From Shewanella sp. MBTL60-112-B2 (GTDB lineage Bacteria > Pseudomonadota > Gammaproteobacteria > Enterobacterales > Shewanellaceae): 64,000 nucleotides of DNA. The stretch covers positions 31,668 to 95,667 of the forward strand of contig NZ_BPFA01000020.1 in assembly GCF_019655055.1 (NCBI RefSeq). The letters run 5' to 3'. Position numbers and translations under genes: made by a program. The notes beneath the pieces were generated by a model that ran no database searches, was not told the DNA's origin, and worked only from the letters and a program-made list of their open reading frames with translations. Shown in pieces: positions 46,251 to 54,912 of this stretch (its first letter is position 1; every line of letters begins with the position of its first letter).

Positions 46251-47003
46251 CTAATCTGGTTGATGTTCTGGTTGCACAGTTTTGCCCACTTGTGAGGCTC
46301 TAAGCTCAGTCACCTCGATTCCAGTATCTGTGATCACCCATAAGATATCTAAATCATATAAAGCGACTTGATATAATTTTGGGTCGGCTTTGGCTTTCTT
46401 ATAAGCTGGACGCGGATCTTGTGCCAACACCCCTTCAATCAACTCAGCTAAATGCGGATACGCTGGGTTTTGTTGATACAGCTCAACTTGTTGCTGAGCC
46501 TTTTTAGAAAAAGATACATCGACCAGTACCGGGGCTTCTTGAGCGATGCCGCCTTTGGCGTCGGTAATTGCATCAGAGAAGGGAATATAGGGCTTAATAT
46601 CGATAATCGGTGTGCCATCGAGCAAGTCCATACCTGAGATCTCAAGACTCACCTTGCCGTTACGGGTATGCACTGCGTGTAGCTTAACGACCGACTGACC
46701 AATACCGTTAGGTCTGAAGGTCGATCGAGTTGCAAATACACCCAGTTTTTCATTGCCGCCCAGCCTAGGAGGGCGAACGGTAGTCTTCCAGCCTGCCGCT
46801 AGGTTTTCATGGAAGCAAAATAGCAGCCAAAGATGTGAGTATTGTTCTAAGCCTCTAACGGCATCGATTTGGTTAAAGGGCGGTGCTAACTCGACAAAGC
46901 CGCGTGCGGCGCTGACCAAACCAGGTTGTCTGGGAATTCCAAACTTCTGTTTATAGGGAGTGCGGCAATAGGCAACGGCTTGAATTTGGTTACTAAAAGA
47001 CAT
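46251..47003 (-). CDS. trmO: tRNA N6-threonylcarbamoyladenosine-37 methyltransferase TrmO
   Basis: TrmO (YaeB/TsaA) methylates t6A at position 37 of threonine tRNAs to m6t6A using S-adenosylmethionine. 250 residues: the N-terminal beta-barrel SAM domain holds YKQKFGIPRQPGLV, GLEQYSHLWLLFCFHEN and ATRSTFRPNGIGQSVVKL, the most conserved block, and the C-terminal domain holds DPRPAYKK. It lies upstream of the acyltransferase and 27 bases downstream of rcsF, the same rcsF-trmO order I recall from E. coli. Confidence 0.93.
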   Translation of the reverse strand: MSFSNQIQAVAYCRTPYKQKFGIPRQPGLVSAARGFVELAPPFNQIDAVRGLEQYSHLWLLFCFHENLAAGWKTTVRPPRLGGNEKLGVFATRSTFRPNGIGQSVVKLHAVHTRNGKVSLEISGMDLLDGTPIIDIKPYIPFSDAITDAKGGIAQEAPVLVDVSFSKKAQQQVELYQQNPAYPHLAELIEGVLAQDPRPAYKKAKADPKLYQVALYDLDILWVITDTGIEVTELRASQVGKTVQPEHQPD

Positions 47004-47030
47004 TAAGGCTACTTATAAAATAGTAAATAA

Positions 47031-47414
47031 TTACTGTTGGTTGTTGGTTGTAACAATCGCTTGGCCAACACAAATTGCGCGGCTTACGCAATTTTGACTG
47101 GCTTCTTCAATCAATAAACAGTTTTTGACCACCAAACCATTGGCTTGTTTATCCGCTGCAGCTCGGCGAGCAAGTGTGCGCGCTTCACTGATAGAGGCGG
47201 GGGCATCATTTTCAGATACTTGGCAGGTTTCACCCTCGACCATGCCTTTCACTTCAAAAGGACCAATAGGTTGAAGTGTACCTTCATAGACAGTGACATC
47301 CGATGCCTTAAAATAGTCATTAATGGCGTCGCTATCGAGATTGCTGTTAAAGGTATATTCACCCGCACAGCCAGCGAGCAAAAGAACAAAAACTGAAGGT
47401 AAGAGATATTTCAT
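47031..47414 (-). CDS. rcsF: RcsF-like outer-membrane lipoprotein
   Basis: A 127-residue lipoprotein with signal peptide MKYLLPSVFVLLLAGC (lipobox LAGC, Cys16). The mature domain matches RcsF: GPFEVKGMVEGETCQVSEND with PASISEARTLARRAAAD, then ANGLVVKNCLL and QNCVSRAICVGQAI, giving four cysteines for the two disulfides known in E. coli RcsF. In enterics RcsF is threaded through outer-membrane barrels by BamA and signals envelope damage to the Rcs phosphorelay. No rcsCDB is visible here, so its partner is unknown. Position next to trmO supports the identity. Confidence 0.85.
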   Translation of the reverse strand: MKYLLPSVFVLLLAGCAGEYTFNSNLDSDAINDYFKASDVTVYEGTLQPIGPFEVKGMVEGETCQVSENDAPASISEARTLARRAAADKQANGLVVKNCLLIEEASQNCVSRAICVGQAIVTTNNQQ

Positions 47415-47474
47415 GGTTGCTGGCCTGCTTTATTTTTGAGGTGAATGAGCCGTTATGATGATTAAAGCACTAAT

Positions 47475-47503
47475 AAAAAAGTGCTCGTTATGAGCACTTT
47501 TTT
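47475..47503. terminator. Terminator after the amidohydrolase operon
   Basis: A 12-bp stem (AAAAAAGTGCTC / GAGCACTTTTTT) with a GTTAT loop, A and T runs on either side. On the minus strand it follows the second amidohydrolase gene. Confidence 0.92.
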
Positions 47504-47540
47504 ACCATTAGGCTTTATTCGCACTATTAAGTTTGAAATT

Positions 47541-48917
47541 TTAGCGCTTTAGATACTTTTGATAAAGCTGTTGATGGCGATTATTAAGATCAATTTTACG
47601 GCCATCGATATAGATAGACTCAATACCGGCTTGCATTGGGTCCAAAATGTCGCCGGTGGCTAAGATGATATTGGCTTTAAACCCCGGTGCTATCGCCCCC
47701 ATATCATGAATATCCAATATTTTAGCAGCATCTAAGGTGATGCTTTGCAGGGCTTCCTCTTTCGTTAAACCATAGGCAACCGCTTGCCCTGCAGCAAAAG
47801 GCAGATTACGGCTATTCCAGTCTGATGAGAAGGCGAGTGCAAACGGCACCTGAGCTTGCTTGAGCAGGGTGGGGATTTTAAAGGCCATATCGATCGGTTC
47901 ATCATTACGCTTAGGCAGCGTCAGGGTTCGGTTATAAATAACCTTAGCGTTGATTTCGGCAAGTGCACCAGCCACGCGCCACGCATCATAACCGCCAACA
48001 ATCACTAACTTAAAATCAAACTGTTTGCTAAAGGCGATAGCTTCCTCAATCTGCTTTTGCGATTGAGCATGCACAAATAGTTGCGCCTTACCTTCATAGA
48101 GTGGCGCCAAGGCTTGCCAGCGTAAATCTTTCTTGTTCACCTTGCCAGCCTTGGCGGCAAGTTGATAGCGCTGACCGTCAATAAATGCGTCGTAGACTTT
48201 ATCGACTCTGTGCTTTAAATCGTCCTGTTGCTCTTTACGCTTATCGGCATCTTTGGATAACCAGCGAATATGGGGCCAGTAAAGGTGAAACTGTTGGTTA
48301 GTTTCGACTAAGGCATCTTCTATGGTCCAACTGTCCATCGATACCAGTGCCGATTGCCCGGCTAAGCCATCACCTTGCGGCACAACTTGAGCGTGGGTAA
48401 TACCATTGACGCGAACGGTAGGAATGATCTCGGAGTCAGGATTAAAGGCTGAAATCGCCTCTAATTGAGGGTTGATGTAACCGACTTCGTAAGCATCATT
48501 GCTTGGGCGCATCATCTCTACTTCAATCAGACCCATGGTAGTGTCTAGCGCAATTAAACCAGGATACAAGTGCTTACCACTGGCATCGATGATCTGTGCG
48601 CCGTTGAGCTTGGCTATGTAGTCAGGCTCTGGCGCTGTATTTTCTGCGCTGGCTTGGCGGATCTCTGCCGGTAAGCTGTCTGAGTTATCGAGGTCTTGTC
48701 CCACCGCAATAATTTTACCATCAGCAACCAGTACGTCGCTGTTTTGCATAACGCCATTAGTCACAGTGTGCACTGTTGCGTTAGTAAATAGTATGCTTTG
48801 GCTTTGAGCCTTAGCTGGTAGCATGTCATGGGCATTTGCCATAAAACACAAAGGTAGACTCATTAGAGCGGCTGCCTGCATTAAAACAGTCGGTTTAAAA
48901 GAGATTGTTAACATCAT
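47541..48917 (-). CDS. Exported amidohydrolase-like protein lacking metal ligands
   Basis: 458 residues with a signal peptide ending near FMANAHD. It has the amidohydrolase fold, imidazolonepropionase-like: beta-sandwich strands ILFTNATVHTVTNGVMQNSDVLVADGKIIAVG at the front, a central barrel, and the closing GAIAPGFKANIILATGDILDP. However, the usual GxxDxHxH motif reads LYPGLIALDTTMGLIE, with no His pair, and later metal-binding His and Asp positions also seem absent. It is therefore probably a non-catalytic partner. AAGGAG lies 7 bases before the ATG, which overlaps the stop of the upstream 1010-residue gene by one base. Confidence 0.85.
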   Translation of the reverse strand: MMLTISFKPTVLMQAAALMSLPLCFMANAHDMLPAKAQSQSILFTNATVHTVTNGVMQNSDVLVADGKIIAVGQDLDNSDSLPAEIRQASAENTAPEPDYIAKLNGAQIIDASGKHLYPGLIALDTTMGLIEVEMMRPSNDAYEVGYINPQLEAISAFNPDSEIIPTVRVNGITHAQVVPQGDGLAGQSALVSMDSWTIEDALVETNQQFHLYWPHIRWLSKDADKRKEQQDDLKHRVDKVYDAFIDGQRYQLAAKAGKVNKKDLRWQALAPLYEGKAQLFVHAQSQKQIEEAIAFSKQFDFKLVIVGGYDAWRVAGALAEINAKVIYNRTLTLPKRNDEPIDMAFKIPTLLKQAQVPFALAFSSDWNSRNLPFAAGQAVAYGLTKEEALQSITLDAAKILDIHDMGAIAPGFKANIILATGDILDPMQAGIESIYIDGRKIDLNNRHQQLYQKYLKR

Positions 48918-51900
48918 TACAGTGCTCCTTTAGCTGACTGCTGCCATGCATTGAAGTGGGTATCGCAGTGCCATTCAGGCTCGGTTAACTCTATAGGTGT
49001 CTCACCTTCTTTATGGGCATCATCGCTGCGAAGGACTTTTTGGATGAGTGCAGCGCGTTCAGTCGCAACCTCAGTTTGTGCATTCGCATCTTGCTCGCGG
49101 CTAAAGTAGCGACGACCTTTAATCCAAGTTGAGTCGACTTTAGCGTAGACAGAAAGTGGTGGGTTATCCCACAACACGATATCGGCTTGTTTCCCCTCAA
49201 CAAGCGAGCCTACCTTGTCTTGAATACCGAGTTGAATGGCCGGGTTAATGGTAATCATCTTCCATGCATCTTCAGCTGACATACCGCAATACATCATAGA
49301 CTTAGCAGCTTCTTGGTTGAGGCGTCGCTGCATCTCATAGTCGTCTGAGTTGATGCTGGTGAGAACGCCTTTGTTTTGCATCAAGCAGGTGTTCTGCGGG
49401 ATAGCATCATAGACTTCAAATTTGTACGCCCACCAATCAGAGAAAGTAGAGGCATGTGCGCCGTGTTTGGCCATTTCGTCGGCGACCTTGTAGCCCTCAA
49501 GAATATGAGTAAAGGTACTGACCTTGAAGTTGTAAGCCTCGGCAAGTCGCAAAAACATCAATATTTCTGATTGCACATAAGAGTGAATATGAATATTACG
49601 GGTCTGCTCTAAGACCTCGGCAATTGCCTCTAAGCGATAGTTATACTGCGGCGCAACAGTGCGTCTACGTTCACTTGAACGCATTCTCTTATAATCGACT
49701 TGGGCTTGACGGTAGGCAAGGGCTTCATTGAAGGCTTCACTAAACAATGATTTAACGCCGATGCGACTCTGCGGAAAGCGGCGGGTAAAATCATCGCCCC
49801 AGTTACTCTGTTTAACATTTTCACCTAAGGCAAACTTAATACTTGCGGGCGCATCCTCAAACTTAAGTTGCTCGGCATTATCGCCCCACTTAAGCTGAAT
49901 AACCTGTGCTTGCCCGCCAATGGGGTTGGCACTGCCGTGAAGTATTTGTGCGGTAGTCACGCCGCCAGCAAGTCCGCGATAGATGGCAATATCGTCTGGG
50001 TTGATCACATCGCCAATGCGTACCTCTGAGGTGATGGCGTCGGTGCCTTCGTTAGTCCCGCCGTTGAGCGCAATATGAGAGTGCTCATCAATAATGCCCG
50101 CGGTGACATGTTTACCTGTTGCATCGATGCTGGCATAACCAGAGGGAGTCTTGAGATCCTGACCTATTTCTTCAATTCTGCCTCGGGAAATGATCAAGTC
50201 GCTATTAGTCAGTACGCCGCTGTTATCTGAGGTCCAAATCGTGGCGTTTTTAATGTGTAGCTTGTCTTGCGTTGGACGCTCGGCTAGACCATATGCCACA
50301 TTTGGCGAAGTTAACTTAGAGATAAGCGCCGTTTGCGTTGGCTTATCCTGTTCATCCGCTATGGTAATAGGCTGGAGTTTAATTCCGCCAAAAGGGATTG
50401 TTTGGTTTTTACTGTCGATAAGCCTGCCCGTTAAGCCTTGCTCATCTAACCAAAGGGTGAAGCGACTCACGCCACTAAAGCCTGCCTCAGTTAGGTCTGC
50501 ACTAAATGTGAGCCGTCCTTGTTGGTAGTCAAGATTGGCAAGCTCAATGGTGCCTTCACCGCTAGAAAGTGTACCGCTCAAAGAGGGAGATTGGCTTATA
50601 TTGAGGTCAAAACTCAACTCGTTAAGCTGTAGTTGATAAGGTTTGTCGAGTAAGGCTCTGCTACGATTGATGAGTTGCTGCTCTTCACCTTGCAACCAGA
50701 TACTGACAATTTTACCGTCATCAAAAATATTACCATCGCTGATGACCAGGTCAGCCATGAAGCCTGGTTCGAGTTTACCTGCTAGATGAGCGATCCCTGA
50801 GATTTCTGCTGCACCGGTGGTTAATGCGGCTAGGGCTGCTTCTTCAGATAAACCTCTTTCAAGTGCTAACCTAAGTCTTGGCCAAAATTTATTAGACTCA
50901 ATTCCATATTGTGTTAATGCAAATGGAATTTCGGCATCTGCAACCTTAGCTAAATTACTTGGGGCATACTCCCAATGTCTTAATTGAGCGAGGCTAATTT
51001 CGCGTTCATTATCACCGTCAGTTATTTCAGGAGCAGCGGGGTAATTGAGTGGCAAAACTAGGCTGAATGGGTAGGACTTTAATTCAGCTAATCTTGTATA
51101 TTCTTGACCATTACCAATTAGGCTGCCGCTTAATTCGTGTTGGTTTAATAATCGAGCAGCTCTAAGCTGATTATTGAGGTTTTTAGTTTCAAAGATAAAA
51201 CTTTGCTTTTTGGCGTCGGCTAGTCGCTCAAATGCGATATTAAACTCAACCGACTCCCCTGAGCTTTTATTTTTATTTTGGTTATACCAGTTAGCATCTG
51301 ACAAGGTTTGTCTAATTAATGCCATGCTGCCCATTAAAGATTGTGGATAATCTTGAACAGAAGAACCTTTGTTGAACGCCATAAATTGGCTCGTGTGTGC
51401 ATTATATATAACATCATTAGCTTTCTTATTTGCTAACGATAATGTCACACCCTGCCCACGAAATATGCCATCTAAATAGCTAGACTGAACACTGGTAAAA
51501 CCATTATCAATCCATTTCTTTGCTTGTGCTTTATCTGGATAGACATAATTGAACCATTGCATCTGTGAATGGATTGCGCCATTGCTTGCATTACCACCGA
51601 TGCGTTTAATTTCATATACGGGACCAGATTTATCCTCAATCTCTCTTTCATAATCGATGGCATATTCTGTAAAGGGATCAATAAATCCTGAATATATAGT
51701 GTGTCCCGACAAATCTATTTCAAATGCCTCATCTGGGATATTATTATCCTTAATGATGGCCTTGATTTTATTGTTCTGAATCAGCAGGGTAGCATTGGTT
51801 AGCATGTTACCCGGTGCAAGCATCAGGTTTGCATGGGTTAATGCGGTGAGTCTGGGTGTATTGTCAGACAATTGCTCATTAGCAAATAGCGCTTGGCTAT

Positions 51901-51949
51901 ATAACAAGCTAAGTAAAGCGAAGGGGACTTTGATTATATGTTTACGCAT
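48917..51949 (-). CDS. Exported two-module amidohydrolase
   Basis: 1010 residues, about twice the family length, with a signal peptide (MRKHIIKVPFALLSLLYSQALFA). An N-terminal amidohydrolase-like module (to about residue 430) has lost the HxH motif (SGFIDPFTEYAIDYE). A beta-rich linker follows, then a C-terminal module from about residue 560 that keeps the metal site: GIIDEHSHIALNGG, later His in NIHIHSYVQSE and FTHILEGYK, and Asp in SINSDDYEMQ. So one catalytic unit is expected in the periplasm; the substrate could be a cyclic amide or a peptide-like compound. It is the first gene of a coupled pair. Confidence 0.87.
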   Translation of the reverse strand: MRKHIIKVPFALLSLLYSQALFANEQLSDNTPRLTALTHANLMLAPGNMLTNATLLIQNNKIKAIIKDNNIPDEAFEIDLSGHTIYSGFIDPFTEYAIDYEREIEDKSGPVYEIKRIGGNASNGAIHSQMQWFNYVYPDKAQAKKWIDNGFTSVQSSYLDGIFRGQGVTLSLANKKANDVIYNAHTSQFMAFNKGSSVQDYPQSLMGSMALIRQTLSDANWYNQNKNKSSGESVEFNIAFERLADAKKQSFIFETKNLNNQLRAARLLNQHELSGSLIGNGQEYTRLAELKSYPFSLVLPLNYPAAPEITDGDNEREISLAQLRHWEYAPSNLAKVADAEIPFALTQYGIESNKFWPRLRLALERGLSEEAALAALTTGAAEISGIAHLAGKLEPGFMADLVISDGNIFDDGKIVSIWLQGEEQQLINRSRALLDKPYQLQLNELSFDLNISQSPSLSGTLSSGEGTIELANLDYQQGRLTFSADLTEAGFSGVSRFTLWLDEQGLTGRLIDSKNQTIPFGGIKLQPITIADEQDKPTQTALISKLTSPNVAYGLAERPTQDKLHIKNATIWTSDNSGVLTNSDLIISRGRIEEIGQDLKTPSGYASIDATGKHVTAGIIDEHSHIALNGGTNEGTDAITSEVRIGDVINPDDIAIYRGLAGGVTTAQILHGSANPIGGQAQVIQLKWGDNAEQLKFEDAPASIKFALGENVKQSNWGDDFTRRFPQSRIGVKSLFSEAFNEALAYRQAQVDYKRMRSSERRRTVAPQYNYRLEAIAEVLEQTRNIHIHSYVQSEILMFLRLAEAYNFKVSTFTHILEGYKVADEMAKHGAHASTFSDWWAYKFEVYDAIPQNTCLMQNKGVLTSINSDDYEMQRRLNQEAAKSMMYCGMSAEDAWKMITINPAIQLGIQDKVGSLVEGKQADIVLWDNPPLSVYAKVDSTWIKGRRYFSREQDANAQTEVATERAALIQKVLRSDDAHKEGETPIELTEPEWHCDTHFNAWQQSAKGAL

Positions 51950-52062
51950 TATTCTACTTATTATTGTTAGATAAACAGGGAAATGATGAGCATATCCTAA
52001 CTTATTAACAATGACTAAGCAGTAATTGTAACTACCAATGTGAAAAATTTAACCTAAAAATG

Positions 52063-52084
52063 AAAAAACCCCGCAATTGCAGGG
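52063..52084 (-). terminator. Terminator downstream of hns
   Basis: On the minus strand CCCTGC-AATT-GCGGGG forms a hairpin with one G-U pair, followed by six T residues, about 25 bases after the hns stop. Confidence 0.85.
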
Positions 52085-52107
52085 CTCTTAGTTTGGATGA
52101 CTTGATA

Positions 52108-52500
52108 TTAGATCAAGAAGTCTTCCATTGTACGGCCGTTCTCAAGTTGGTTCTTAAATACAGTTGGCATACGGCCTTGACCTGTCCACTGTACCATTTC
52201 GCCTTCAACTTCAATTTGATATTTAGCTGGACGAGGAGCACGCTTCTTAGGAGCGGCTTTAACTGCTGCGCCACCAATATCATCTACAGATAAACCGATA
52301 GCTTCCATTTGCTTACGGATCTCTTCGATTTTAGCATTACGCTCAGCCATAGCTTCTTGTTCAGCAGCTTGTTGAGAAGATTTTTCTTCAATAATTTTTT
52401 CTAACTTTACTGACAATTCTTTTAAGTCATTAAGAGACAAGTCTTTCACAGCAGCTTTAAAACGACGACCGTGTGTCAATATTTCAAGAAAATCGCTCAT
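52108..52500 (-). CDS. hns: H-NS family nucleoid protein
   Basis: A 130-residue H-NS homologue. The N-terminal ~65 residues are a coiled-coil oligomerisation domain (LNDLKELSVKLEKIIEEKSSQQ), followed by a basic linker (APKKRAPRPAKY) and the C-terminal DNA-binding domain with the AT-hook-like loop WTGQGRMPTVF, where QGR enters the minor groove. H-NS silences AT-rich, often horizontally acquired genes. It has a long AT-rich upstream region, as usual for self-regulated hns genes, and its own terminator. Confidence 0.94.
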   Translation of the reverse strand: MSDFLEILTHGRRFKAAVKDLSLNDLKELSVKLEKIIEEKSSQQAAEQEAMAERNAKIEEIRKQMEAIGLSVDDIGGAAVKAAPKKRAPRPAKYQIEVEGEMVQWTGQGRMPTVFKNQLENGRTMEDFLI

Positions 52501-52845
52501 AATTATTAAGGTCCAATTAAGAATAAGATAGGTAATAACTTTATGGGTTAAATAATAGAAACTATTTGGATAAGGATCAAATATTATTTTTGAATTATTT
52601 ATATCGTTAAATCGTTAATATGAATAACTTAACTATCATTACCGGTTAATAAATGTTTTAAGAGTGTTTAATTCAATAAAGGCTTATGTTGTGTCAACTA
52701 GGGTGAACAGGTGTTTGAAACCTGGTTGACGTTAACGTTAACAGCACGTAAAGTGGCTTTAATTTCGGTAATAGCCACATGTTAGTTATACCTGTTGCTC
52801 GTTACTTAATTTCGAACATTATAAGAGACGTAAGAAGGAAGCCCT
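52501..52845. other. 345-bp divergent control region of hns and etfBA
   Basis: Very AT-rich near hns (52501-52680), which could allow self-binding. Toward etfB it carries an inverted repeat CAGGT-GTTTGAA-ACCTG near 52708-52724 and the 16-base palindrome described separately. No coding frame is credible here. Confidence 0.5.
52726..52741 (+). promoter_or_regulatory. 16-bp palindromic operator candidate upstream of etfBA
   Basis: TTGACGTTAACGTTAA is a palindrome with one mismatch, about 105 bases before the etfB start. Its form resembles the MerR-type LiuR operator that I recall for branched-chain amino acid and fatty acid catabolism genes in Shewanella; etf genes could plausibly belong to that regulon. 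This is recall, not a motif scan. Confidence 0.45.
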
Positions 52846-53595
52846 ATGAAAGTATTGGTGCCAGTTAAACGTGTCGTCGATGCCAATGTAAAGGTCAGGG
52901 TTAACGCTGACAATACTGGTGTTGATACCGCAAACCTAAAAATGGCGATTAACCCTTTTTGTGAAATTGCCGTTGAAGAAGCCGTTCGTTTAAAAGAAGC
53001 AGGAAGCGCCTCTGAAATCGTCGTATTAAGTGTCGGGCCTAAAGCATCCCAAGAGCAATTAAGAACTGCGCTTGCTTTGGGAGCAGACCGTGCTATTCAT
53101 ATCGAAACAGAAGAAGATTTAGTGCCGTTATCAATTGCTAAGCTGATTTATGCCGTGCAACAAAAAGAGCAGGCAGAATTGGTTATCTTAGGTAAACAGT
53201 CAATTGACGGTGATAACAACCAAACCGGACAGATGCTTGCCGCTATTGGCAAGATGCCGCAAGCAACGTTTGCCTCAGAAGTTAAACTTGATGGTGATAA
53301 GCTGGTTGTTATCCGTGAAATCGATGGTGGCCTACAAACAATCAAGCTGCCACTGCCAGCTGTTGTGACGGCGGACCTTCGTCTAAATGAGCCACGCTAT
53401 GCCAAGCTGCCAAATATAATGAAAGCAAAGCGCAAGCCTCTTGAGACGCTAACTCCAGCGGATTTCGATGTCACCCTTAAGTCTCACCAGAACATCCTTA
53501 AAGTTGTTCCGCCTGCTGAACGTAGCGGTGGTGTAATGGTTGCGTCTGTAGAAGAGTTGGTTGAAAAGTTAAAGAATGAAGCGAAGGTGATCTAA
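52846..53595 (+). CDS. etfB: Electron transfer flavoprotein beta subunit
   Basis: ETF accepts electrons from acyl-CoA dehydrogenases and passes them to ETF:quinone oxidoreductase. The beta subunit, 249 residues here, starts [19 protein letters not shown] and has [19 protein letters not shown], the AMP-binding [19 protein letters not shown] and the recognition-loop [20 protein letters not shown] that contacts the dehydrogenase. It is followed by etfA with an exact one-base TAATG overlap, so the subunits are made together. Confidence 0.97.
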   Translation: MKVLVPVKRVVDANVKVRVNADNTGVDTANLKMAINPFCEIAVEEAVRLKEAGSASEIVVLSVGPKASQEQLRTALALGADRAIHIETEEDLVPLSIAKLIYAVQQKEQAELVILGKQSIDGDNNQTGQMLAAIGKMPQATFASEVKLDGDKLVVIREIDGGLQTIKLPLPAVVTADLRLNEPRYAKLPNIMKAKRKPLETLTPADFDVTLKSHQNILKVVPPAERSGGVMVASVEELVEKLKNEAKVI

Positions 53596-54518
53596 TGGCA
53601 ATTTTAGTTTTAGCAGAACACGATAACGCCAGTTTAAAGCTTGATACCGCTAAAGTGGTTGCATGCGGTCAAGCCATTGGTGGAGATATCGACGTATTAG
53701 TTGTCGGTCATAACTGTGATGGTGTTGCAAGCGAAGCGCAAAAGTTAGCGGGAGTGCGTAATGTACTGGTTGCTGATTCGGCCTCTTATGCCAATCATCT
53801 GGCAGAGAATATTTCTGAGCTAGTGCTTAGCGTTGCATCTGATTTTGAGCATGTGTTAGCTCCAGCCTCAAGTTTTGGTAAGGATGTGTTACCACGAGTG
53901 GCAGCACTTTTGGATGTGTCTCAACTTTCAGAAGTTGTAGAAGTGGTTAGCAGCGATACATTCGTTCGTCCTATCTATGCAGGTAGTGTTCTGGCAACAG
54001 TTCAGAGCCTTGATGATAAGAAGGTCATGACGGTACGTTCGAGTGCATTTGATGCTGTTGCGACTGATGGCAATGCAGAGCGTGTGACTTTAGTCCAAGA
54101 CGTGGCACCACAAGCAGAGTTTGTTGAGCAGAGTTTAACAGAGTCTGAGCGTCCAGAGCTTGGCAGTGCGTCGGTTGTAGTTTCTGGTGGCCGCGCCCTA
54201 GGTAACAGCGATAACTTCGGCATCCTTGAGCAACTTGCAGATAAGTTAGGTGGCGCAGTTGGCGCATCTCGTGCTGCTGTCGACGCAGGCTTTGTACCAA
54301 ACGACTTACAAGTAGGGCAGACAGGTAAAATTGTTGCGCCTGACTTGTATATCGCCGTCGGTATTTCTGGCGCCATCCAACACCTAGCGGGAATGAAAGA
54401 CTCTAAGGTGATTGTGGCGATTAACAAAGATCCAGAGGCGCCGATTTTCCAAGTTGCTGACTATGGTTTAGAAGCGGATCTGTTTGAAGCGGTACCTGAA
54501 TTATTAGCCAAGCTTTAA
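53595..54518 (+). CDS. etfA: Electron transfer flavoprotein alpha subunit
   Basis: 307 residues. The FAD-binding C-terminal domain is typical: VVSGGRALGNSDNFGILEQLADKLGGAVG near residue 195, then VGQTGKIVAPDLYIAVGISGAIQHLAGMKDS and VIVAINKDPEAPIFQVADYGLEADLFE. The heterodimer with EtfB is cytosolic and links beta-oxidation and amino acid degradation to the quinone pool. The reading frame starts at the etfB stop (TAATG). A strong terminator follows about 110 bases later. Confidence 0.97.
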   Translation: MAILVLAEHDNASLKLDTAKVVACGQAIGGDIDVLVVGHNCDGVASEAQKLAGVRNVLVADSASYANHLAENISELVLSVASDFEHVLAPASSFGKDVLPRVAALLDVSQLSEVVEVVSSDTFVRPIYAGSVLATVQSLDDKKVMTVRSSAFDAVATDGNAERVTLVQDVAPQAEFVEQSLTESERPELGSASVVVSGGRALGNSDNFGILEQLADKLGGAVGASRAAVDAGFVPNDLQVGQTGKIVAPDLYIAVGISGAIQHLAGMKDSKVIVAINKDPEAPIFQVADYGLEADLFEAVPELLAKL

Positions 54519-54613
54519 TCTAATACTTAGACCATAAGCAATCCCCACACAGCGTAATGTGTTTAATGCTGGTAACGGGCGTGTTAATGGGTGTGTGTTA
54601 GTTTGGTATTGTT

Positions 54614-54629
54614 CGTGATCTGTGTCACG
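54614..54629 (+). promoter_or_regulatory. Possible Crp-type site after etfA
   Basis: CGTGATCTGTGTCACG is a perfect GTGA-N6-TCAC dyad, close to the Crp consensus. It lies directly before the etfA terminator, roughly 100 bases upstream of the lysine riboswitch, so it could serve the downstream transporter if that promoter lies nearby. No matching promoter is placed. Confidence 0.35.
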
Positions 54630-54674
54630 ATAAGCGGCTTTAGGGTAGCATCTCTAAAGCCGCTTATGTTTTTA
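54630..54674 (+). terminator. Terminator of etfBA
   Basis: A 14-bp perfect stem (ATAAGCGGCTTTAG / CTAAAGCCGCTTAT) with a 10-base loop followed by GTTTTTATG. Confidence 0.9.
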
Positions 54675-54711
54675 TGTCCGTCACGCTTTTTGAGCTAGTC
54701 TTAAATTGCGT

Positions 54712-54890
54712 CCTGAGAAGTAGAGGTGCGTTAAATATCAGTATCGATAAGTAGGGTGATGCCGCTGATTTATCGAGAAAGGATTTGATGCCGAAGTGAC
54801 ATAGCATATCGAGGCTAGTTGCTGGGGCTGTGACCGAATAGGGACAGCACTGCCATAGTATTTCTTATCTGGAAGATAAGAAATTTTTAT
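54712..54890 (+). ncRNA. Lysine riboswitch (L-box) with terminator platform
   Basis: Conserved L-box core elements appear in the right order: AGAGGTGCG near the 5' end, GGGTGATGCCGCTG, GATGCCGAAGTG, TTGCTGGGGCTGTGACCG, and ACAGCACTGCCA. An outer helix can form between AGAAGTA and TATTTCT, closing the aptamer. Immediately after it comes a perfect 10-bp hairpin (TTTCTTATCT / AGATAAGAAA, 54861-54883) with a run of five T, the expression platform. Lysine binding should reduce transcription of the downstream transporter gene. It lies about 125 bases before that gene and is on the same strand. Confidence 0.92.
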
Positions 54891-54912
54891 ATTAATGACG
54901 AACCATTAATAT
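54889..54912 (+). repeat. Perfect 9-bp inverted repeat after the riboswitch terminator
   Basis: ATATTAATG / CATTAATAT separated by six bases. It overlaps the tail of the terminator, and may be an operator, an additional hairpin in the leader, or chance in AT-rich DNA. Confidence 0.5.

Noticed and set aside
49376..50528. Plus-strand frames antisense to the 1010-residue amidohydrolase gene
   Set aside because: Compositional shadows of a long coding strand with no start signals or recognisable products.
54680..54890. Independent small RNA between etfA and the transporter gene
   Set aside because: The conserved L-box segments in order and the position in the transporter leader identify a lysine riboswitch instead.
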